A stretch of 64,000 nucleotides of DNA. Source: Martinezella multihospitum (GTDB lineage: Bacteria; Pseudomonadota; Alphaproteobacteria; Rhizobiales; Rhizobiaceae). Of the stretch, positions 59,235 through 64,000 are shown in pieces. Both the position numbers and the translations under genes were made by a program. The stretch covers positions 1-64,000 of the forward strand of contig NZ_FMAG01000011.1 of assembly GCF_900094585.1 (NCBI RefSeq), written 5' to 3'. Under the pieces are notes generated by a model, which ran no database searches, was not told the DNA's origin, and saw nothing but the letters and a program-made list of their open reading frames with translations. Within the stretch, counting starts at the first letter, position 1. Every line of letters starts with the position of its first letter.

Positions 59235-60347
59235 ATGACAGTTCGCAATCTTTTCCTCCTGCCAGGCGACGGTATCGGTCCCGAGGCCATGGGCGAAGTT
59301 CGCAAGATCATCGCCTATATGAACGAGGCGAAGAATGCCGGCTTCGTGACCGATGAAGGCCTTGTCGGCGGCAGCGCCTATGATGCGCATGGCGCAGCGA
59401 TCTCCGACGTCGATATGGCAAAGGCGATGGCGGCCGATGCGGTTCTCTTCGGCGCCGTCGGCGGTCCGAAGTGGGACGCCGTACCCTACGAAGTGCGCCC
59501 GGAAGCCGGTCTGCTGCGCCTGCGCAAGGATCTGCAGCTGTTCGCCAACCTGCGCCCGGCCATCTGCTACCCGGCTCTCGCATCGGCTTCCTCGCTGAAG
59601 CCGGAACTGGTCGACGGCCTCGACATCCTCATCATCCGCGAGCTCACCGGCGGCGTCTATTTCGGCGAGCCGAAGGAAATCATCGACCTCGGTAACGGCC
59701 AGAAGCGCGGCATCGACACACAGATCTACGACACCTACGAAATCGAGCGTATTGCCGGCGTCGCCTTCGAACTGGCGCGCACCCGCAACAACCGCGTCTG
59801 CTCGATGGAAAAGCGCAACGTCATGAAGTCGGGCGTGCTCTGGAACCAGGTCGTCACCGCGACGCATAAGGAAAAATATGCCGACGTGCAGCTCGAGCAT
59901 ATGCTCGCCGACGCCGGCGGCATGCAGCTCGTCCGCCAGCCGAAGCAGTTCGACGTCATCGTCACGGACAACCTGTTCGGCGACATGCTGTCCGACGTTG
60001 CCGCCATGCTCACCGGCTCGCTCGGCATGCTGCCGTCCGCTTCGCTCGGCGCACCGGACGCCAAGACCGGCAAGCGCAAAGCGCTCTACGAGCCCGTGCA
60101 CGGTTCGGCGCCCGATATCGCCGGCAAGGGCATTGCCAACCCGATCGCCATGATCGCCTCCTTCGCCATGTGCCTGCGCTACTCCTTCGGCCTGATTGCC
60201 GATGCCGATGCGCTGGAAAAGGCGATTGCCAACGTGCTCGACAGCGGCATCCGCACCGGCGACATCATGTCGCCTGGCAGCCGCCAGGTCGGCACAACAG
60301 AAATGGGCGACGCCATCCTCGCCGAATTCAAGGCCCTCTCGGCATAA
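59235..60347 (+). CDS. leuB: 3-isopropylmalate dehydrogenase
   Basis: 370 residues, with GGAGG upstream. L-L-P-G-D-G-I-G-P-E-A-M, A-V-G-G-P-K-W-D, R-E-L-T-G-G-V-Y-F-G, catalytic Lys/Tyr region D-T-Y-E-I-E-R-I, V-T-D-N-L-F-G-D-M-L-S-D and E-P-V-H-G-S-A-P-D-I-A-G-K. It oxidises and decarboxylates 3-isopropylmalate in leucine synthesis. Confidence 0.97.
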   Translation: MTVRNLFLLPGDGIGPEAMGEVRKIIAYMNEAKNAGFVTDEGLVGGSAYDAHGAAISDVDMAKAMAADAVLFGAVGGPKWDAVPYEVRPEAGLLRLRKDLQLFANLRPAICYPALASASSLKPELVDGLDILIIRELTGGVYFGEPKEIIDLGNGQKRGIDTQIYDTYEIERIAGVAFELARTRNNRVCSMEKRNVMKSGVLWNQVVTATHKEKYADVQLEHMLADAGGMQLVRQPKQFDVIVTDNLFGDMLSDVAAMLTGSLGMLPSASLGAPDAKTGKRKALYEPVHGSAPDIAGKGIANPIAMIASFAMCLRYSFGLIADADALEKAIANVLDSGIRTGDIMSPGSRQVGTTEMGDAILAEFKALSA

Positions 60348-60376
60348 GTCGCCTGATATATTTCACGTGAAACACG

Positions 60377-60410
60377 AAAGCCCCGTTCTTCGCCTGAACG
60401 GGGCTTTTTC
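60377..60410 (+). terminator. Terminator after leuB
   Basis: AAAGCCCCGTTC (60377-60388) pairs with GAACGGGGCTTT (60396-60407), 7-nt loop, U-run at the end. Confidence 0.88.
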
Positions 60411-60541
60411 ATTGCAAGCAGGGTGGGCTTGTCTGAGTTCACGATCACCGCTTCGGCTCGTGTCATTAATTTTTAGAAAATTAGAAAAACTGTAACAACA
60501 GCATGTTATTTGTCGATCTGATTGGAAATCGACAATAGGCA

Positions 60542-61312
60542 ATGATCATGCAGGCGATCTTGACGTCTCTCGACAGGCGTTGGCGGCGAAGCGATGTGGC
60601 ATTTGCACCATCCCACTGGAAAGTTTGCCTTTTTCTGACCGCCAATGTCGTCCTTCTTTCGGCTCTCCTGTTCGATTGGCCCGTCGGCGCGACCCTCAAG
60701 GACCTGTCGCCATCCATTCGCTTCGTCGGCGGAATGCTGACCAATTTCGGCGAATCCGGCTGGATTCTCCTTATCAGCGCCTTCCTGCTCTTCGAAGGCT
60801 GGGCCGGCAGCAGGCTGCTGCATTCGCAGCGCTGTCGCTGTCAGGCGCTGCGCATCTGCCAGATCGGCGGCTACCTACTGACGACCATTGCGCTTTCGGG
60901 CCTCCTTGCCAATTTGCTGAAACGCGCCATCGGCCGTGCCCGCCCGACGCATTTTGCCGATTGGGGGCCTTTTGGCTTCTCGCCCTTCAATGGCCGTGCC
61001 AGTTTCGAAAGCTTCCCGTCTGGGCACGCAACCACCATCGGCGCCCTGTTCGTGGCGCTAGCCCTTATGTTTCCGCGCTATCGCTACATCTTCGCTGCCT
61101 GCGCCCTGTGGCTGGCGACCACCCGCGTCATGGTCGGCGCCCACTATCCGAGCGACGTCATAGCCGGCCTGGCGCTCGGCGGCTGGTTCTCCTTCATGGT
61201 GGCGATCGTCTATTCGCGCTACGGCCTGCTCTTCCGCATCAACGCTGCCGGCTGGCCGACGCCGCGTTGGCCGCTCTTCAAAAGCGGCAAGCCGCGACAG
61301 ACCGATTCCTGA
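60542..61312 (+). CDS. PAP2 family phosphatase
   Basis: 256 residues, about five or six membrane segments. The three PAP2 motifs are present: K-R-A-I-G-R-A-R-P, P-S-G-H-A-T and T-R-V-M-V-G-A-H-Y-P-S-D-V. It removes phosphate from a lipid, such as phosphatidic acid, undecaprenyl pyrophosphate or lipid A. The longer motif 1 (K-x6-R-P) is complete. The lipid substrate is not known. The end is Pro/Trp-rich and soluble. Confidence 0.86.
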   Translation: MIMQAILTSLDRRWRRSDVAFAPSHWKVCLFLTANVVLLSALLFDWPVGATLKDLSPSIRFVGGMLTNFGESGWILLISAFLLFEGWAGSRLLHSQRCRCQALRICQIGGYLLTTIALSGLLANLLKRAIGRARPTHFADWGPFGFSPFNGRASFESFPSGHATTIGALFVALALMFPRYRYIFAACALWLATTRVMVGAHYPSDVIAGLALGGWFSFMVAIVYSRYGLLFRINAAGWPTPRWPLFKSGKPRQTDS

Positions 61313-61419
61313 GCCGGTCACGACTGCAGCCCAAAGGTTGCCAAGGCCCTCACCTATTCATATATCTGGCAGTCTAGGGATGATCGAAGGCGGTCAACCC
61401 GATTTCGTTTCCGTTTGCG

Positions 61420-61719
61420 ATGAACACCATGGATGCCGGGCCGATACGTTTAAGCGAAAGGCAGATGGGATTGATTTCCCGGGCACTTGCCGAGCCGCGA
61501 CGCGTGCAGATCTTGAAGGAGATCGGCACGCGAACCGGACCCACGCCCTGCAGCCTCCTGAACGAATGTCACGCCGTCAGCGCCGCGACGATGTCTCATC
61601 ACATCAAGGAACTTGAAAATGCCGGGCTCATCGAGATCCAGCGCGAGGGCAAGTTCGCCAACCTCGTGCTGCGCCGCGATACGCTGAACGCCTATATGGC
61701 GGAACTTTCCAAGATCTGA
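61420..61719 (+). CDS. ArsR family transcriptional regulator
   Basis: 99 residues. Winged helix: I-S-R-A-L-A-E-P-R-R-V-Q-I-L-K-E-I-G, then S-A-A-T-M-S-H-H-I-K-E-L-E-N-A-G-L-I and R-E-G-K-F-A-N-L-V-L-R-R-D. There is no metal-binding C-x-C at the usual helix, so it may respond to a small molecule or redox. It precedes an SDR gene in the same direction, a common pairing in which the regulator represses the SDR gene. Confidence 0.87.
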   Translation: MNTMDAGPIRLSERQMGLISRALAEPRRVQILKEIGTRTGPTPCSLLNECHAVSAATMSHHIKELENAGLIEIQREGKFANLVLRRDTLNAYMAELSKI

Positions 61720-61878
61720 CGATTCGATCTCATACCATCAGCATTTCTTGCCACTGCTCTTGTATCACTTAGATGGTTATCTAAATATCAAAGTGACGAT
61801 GTGATCGGTTTTCGGGTCGCATGCGCCAAATGATTTGATGATTGTAAAACTGTCTAACAATTTCCGAAGGAAAATGAC

Positions 61879-62628
61879 ATGAGCAAGCTGACAGGCAAGG
61901 TCGCAATCGTGACCGGAGCATCCAAGGGCATCGGCGCCGGCATCGCCAAGGCGATGGGCGAGGCGGGCGCGGCCGTCGTCGTCAACTATGCCTCGAGCCG
62001 CGAAGGCGCCAACCGGGTGGTGGCCGAAATCACCGCCAAGGGCGGCAAGGCACTCGCCGTGCACGGCGACGTTTCCAAATCCGAAGACGTCAAGCGCCTC
62101 TTCGCAGAAACGAAACAGGCCTTCGGCCGCGTCGATATCCTCGTCAACAATGCCGGCGTCTATCAATTCGCGCCGATCGAGGAATTCACCGAGGAAGAAT
62201 TCCATCGTGAATTCAATATCAACGTGCTCGGCACGCTGCTGACCACGCGGGAGGCTGTCAAGTATTTCGGCCCGGAAGGCGGAAATGTCATCAACATCGG
62301 TTCCAACGCCGTCAGCATGAACCTGCCGACCGCCTCGGTTTATACGGCAACGAAGGCTGCCGTGAACTCCATCACCCAGATCCTCGCCAAGGAGCTCGGT
62401 CCACGGAACATCCGGGTCAATAATCTGGCACCGGGCGGGGTCGAGACCGAAGGCGTCGTTGCCGCAGGCGTCATAGGCAGCGATTTCGAGAAACATCTCG
62501 TCTCCCAGACGCCCCTCGGCCGCCTCGGCCAGCCGACGGATATCGCCCCCGTCGCGGTCTTCCTCGCATCGCAGGACGCCGCCTGGGTGACCGGCGAAAC
62601 CATCTATGTCGGCGGTGGCCTGAAGTAG
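61879..62628 (+). CDS. SDR family oxidoreductase
   Basis: 249 residues, classical SDR. Cofactor site T-G-A-S-K-G-I-G, N-N-A-G-V, catalytic Ser in N-I-G-S-N-A and Y-x-x-x-K in V-Y-T-A-T-K-A-A-V, N-x-x-x-P-G-G. The Arg/Ser after the first beta strand (N-Y-A-S-S-R-E) suggests NADPH preference. Related to 3-ketoacyl-ACP reductase-like and glucose dehydrogenase-like SDRs; substrate unknown. GAAGGA precedes the ATG. Confidence 0.87.
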   Translation: MSKLTGKVAIVTGASKGIGAGIAKAMGEAGAAVVVNYASSREGANRVVAEITAKGGKALAVHGDVSKSEDVKRLFAETKQAFGRVDILVNNAGVYQFAPIEEFTEEEFHREFNINVLGTLLTTREAVKYFGPEGGNVINIGSNAVSMNLPTASVYTATKAAVNSITQILAKELGPRNIRVNNLAPGGVETEGVVAAGVIGSDFEKHLVSQTPLGRLGQPTDIAPVAVFLASQDAAWVTGETIYVGGGLK

Positions 62629-62938
62629 TCACCCATGCCGATGCCGCCCTCCGACAAAAGGGCGGCATCGGCGGCGCGGCATGACCGCACGCCGCGCCAA
62701 TACATTATCAATACATTAGCAGACGATTGCCAAACCGCCTCATTTTCCTATTTAGTAAGTGTGCTCGGGTTTTCCGTATAGTGCCGCAGTCGACCGTGCC
62801 GGGAGGCGACATATCGGCCGCGAAATTTCAAAACCAGATCCTGTCTTCAATGCGATCTCACGCAGCAGCTGATGTCATCGAACTCCCCTAAGATCCGCCG
62901 GCGATCGCTGTCGTGAACAACAAATGGAGGACGTCTTT
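62629..62938. other. Intergenic region before dps
   Basis: Contains a hairpin ATGCCGCCCT (62641-62650) / AGGGCGGCAT (62659-62668) just after the SDR stop, without a U-run, then about 270 bases with no gene that should hold the dps promoter. No OxyR or Irr site was recognised with confidence. Confidence 0.4.
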
Positions 62939-63448
62939 ATGAATACCGCCAATACCAAGTCGAAATTGGGCACTCGCACCAATCTCAGCGAAGACGCGAC
63001 GCGCGATATTTCCGCAGCACTGACCGCGCTGCTGGCGGATGTCTTTGCTCTCTATCTGAAGACCAAGAATTTTCACTGGCACATGAGCGGCCCGCATTTC
63101 CGTGATTATCACCTGCTTCTCGACGATCAGGGCGATCAGATTTTCGCCATGACCGACCCAATGGCCGAGCGCTGCCGGAAGATCGGCGGAACGACCCTCC
63201 ACTCGATCGGCCAGATCGCCAAACTGCAGCGCATCCCCGACAACGACGCCGAATATGTCGATCCGCAGGACATGCTTGCCGAGCTCGCCGATGATAATCT
63301 CAAACTCTCGGCCGAAATCCGCGCCGTTCACGACGTCTGCGACGAATATGGCGATGTCGCCACCGCAAGCCTCCTCGAAAACTGGCTGGATGAGACCGAG
63401 CGCCGCACCTGGTTCCTGTTTGAGATCACGCGCAAATCCAACCGCTGA
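62939..63448 (+). CDS. dps: Dps family DNA-binding/ferritin-like protein
   Basis: 169 residues from ATG 62939 with GGAGG at 62926-62930. The Dps signature Y-L-K-T-K-N-F-H-W-H-M-S-G-P-H-F and Y-H-L-L-L-D-D-Q-G-D-Q-I-F supplies the intersubunit ferroxidase His, Asp and Glu. It forms a 12-mer that oxidises and stores iron with H2O2 and protects DNA. The N-terminus carries few basic residues, so DNA binding may be weak. Confidence 0.93.
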   Translation: MNTANTKSKLGTRTNLSEDATRDISAALTALLADVFALYLKTKNFHWHMSGPHFRDYHLLLDDQGDQIFAMTDPMAERCRKIGGTTLHSIGQIAKLQRIPDNDAEYVDPQDMLAELADDNLKLSAEIRAVHDVCDEYGDVATASLLENWLDETERRTWFLFEITRKSNR

Positions 63449-63556
63449 CACCGAAACGACGCTCCGATTTCCTCGCTCCGGCAACGATGCAAGCGAGGAA
63501 ATCCTTGACTCCTGTGGAAAACATCTTAGAACCGGCGACGGAAAAGGAAGACTTCC

Positions 63557-63673
63557 ATGGTTCGCTTCGAACAGCTCGATAGCCTCAGTCACCTGGCCGA
63601 ACGCGCCGGGCTGGATGTCTATTTTCCGGTTTCTTCCAAAACCAAGGCCAAAACGACGACGAAAACCGTCTGA
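63557..63673 (+). CDS. Candidate small protein, 38 residues
   Basis: ATG 63557 with AAGGAAG at normal spacing, ending TGA 63671-63673. Sequence starts M-V-R-F-E-Q-L-D-S-L-S-H-L-A-E-R-A-G-L-D and ends K-A-K-T-T-T-K-T-V: an amphipathic N-terminus and a Lys/Thr-rich tail. Not recognised. It is in the 335-bp gap between dps and asd. Short length makes it uncertain. Confidence 0.35.
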   Translation: MVRFEQLDSLSHLAERAGLDVYFPVSSKTKAKTTTKTV

Positions 63674-63783
63674 CGTCTCTGGCCTGCCGCTCTCTCCCCG
63701 GCCCGGCCGGGGACAGGAACCGGTCGTCATGGCCGCGGTTCCCCCCTCGCCCAAGAGGAGAGAAGAGAAAGAGAGCTTGTGAA

Positions 63784-64000
63784 ATGGGTTTCAAAGTTGC
63801 AGTAGCGGGCGCGACCGGGAATGTCGGCCGCGAAATGCTCAATATCCTCGCCGAACGCGGCTTCCCGGCCGATGAGGTCATAGCGCTCGCATCGGCTCGC
63901 TCGCAGGGAACCGAAGTTTCCTTCGGCGACCGGACGCTGAAGGTTTCCAACCTGGAGAACTACGATTTCTCCGACACCGACATCTGCCTGATGTCGGCCG
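63784..64000 (+). CDS. asd: Aspartate-semialdehyde dehydrogenase, N-terminal part (partial)
   Basis: The first 72 codons reach the window end. M-G-F-K-V-A-V-A-G-A-T-G-N-V-G-R-E-M is the NADP-binding start, and A-S-A-R-S-Q-G-T-E-V-S-F is the conserved ASADH stretch. It reduces aspartyl phosphate for lysine, methionine, threonine and diaminopimelate synthesis. GAGAGA lies before the ATG. Confidence 0.93.
   Translation, partial: MGFKVAVAGATGNVGREMLNILAERGFPADEVIALASARSQGTEVSFGDRTLKVSNLENYDFSDTDICLMSA

Overview
The window looks like a chromosomal segment of a Rhizobium-type alphaproteobacterium (Rhizobiaceae). The grounds are the high GC with rhizobial codon use, the runs rplU-rpmA-obgE-proB-proA-nadD and rsfS-rlmH-envC-ctpA-rppH, the leuD/leuB region, alphaproteobacterial regulators (LexA box GTTC-N7-GTTC, an NrsF/ECF sigma pair), rhizobial intergenic palindromes, and an sRNA of the anti-Shine-Dalgarno (alpha-r14/NfeR1-like) type. 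All family assignments come from reading the translated sequence; no database search was run.

Layout. 1-11347 is an O-polysaccharide locus with lower GC: the tail of rfbC, a phosphomannose-isomerase-type cupin, a WbpZ-like glycosyltransferase, gmd and an rmd-like reductase (GDP-D-rhamnose or GDP-6-deoxy-talose), a decayed ABC permease, a two-domain GT4 enzyme, another GT4 enzyme, and an intact convergent wzm/wzt pair. The gene content resembles the A-band (D-rhamnan) locus of Pseudomonas. ISL3-like and IS66-like transposase remnants lie inside and beyond it, and a tRNA-Gln(CUG) follows at 12392-12465.

12707-17068 is the most striking part. An anti-sigma factor (NrsF) and an ECF sigma factor are divergent from two tandem DUF2282 precursor peptides, a DUF692 (MNIO) enzyme, a DUF2063 partner and a DoxX protein. 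This is the gene set of the bufferin-type copper-binding RiPPs. The sigma gene and the peptide operon carry the same 28-bp promoter pattern GTAAC-N17-CGTAGA, so the control circuit can be read from the sequence.

17188-30185 is accessory and housekeeping DNA: a PhyH-like oxygenase, a DUF1003 protein, a tetA/tetR pair with twin operators, a flavin reductase-like protein, a DosC-like diguanylate cyclase that appears to lack the heme-binding His, an Fe(III)-type ABC importer, an HxlR regulator with a tandem operator, a haloalkane dehalogenase-like hydrolase and a cupin.

30250-47528 holds tRNA-Ser(CGA), rplU-rpmA, two GNAT genes, obgE-proB-proA-nadD, the three-hairpin sRNA, modABC with a ModE-like regulator, rsfS-rlmH-envC-ctpA, a YibQ-like protein and rppH. 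47674-54548 holds bfr/bfd and the LexA-controlled imuA-imuB-dnaE2 mutasome. 54786-64000 holds a metallopeptidase, a CitE-like lyase, leuD, a TIM-barrel isomerase, leuB, a PAP2 phosphatase, an ArsR regulator, an SDR enzyme, dps and the start of asd.
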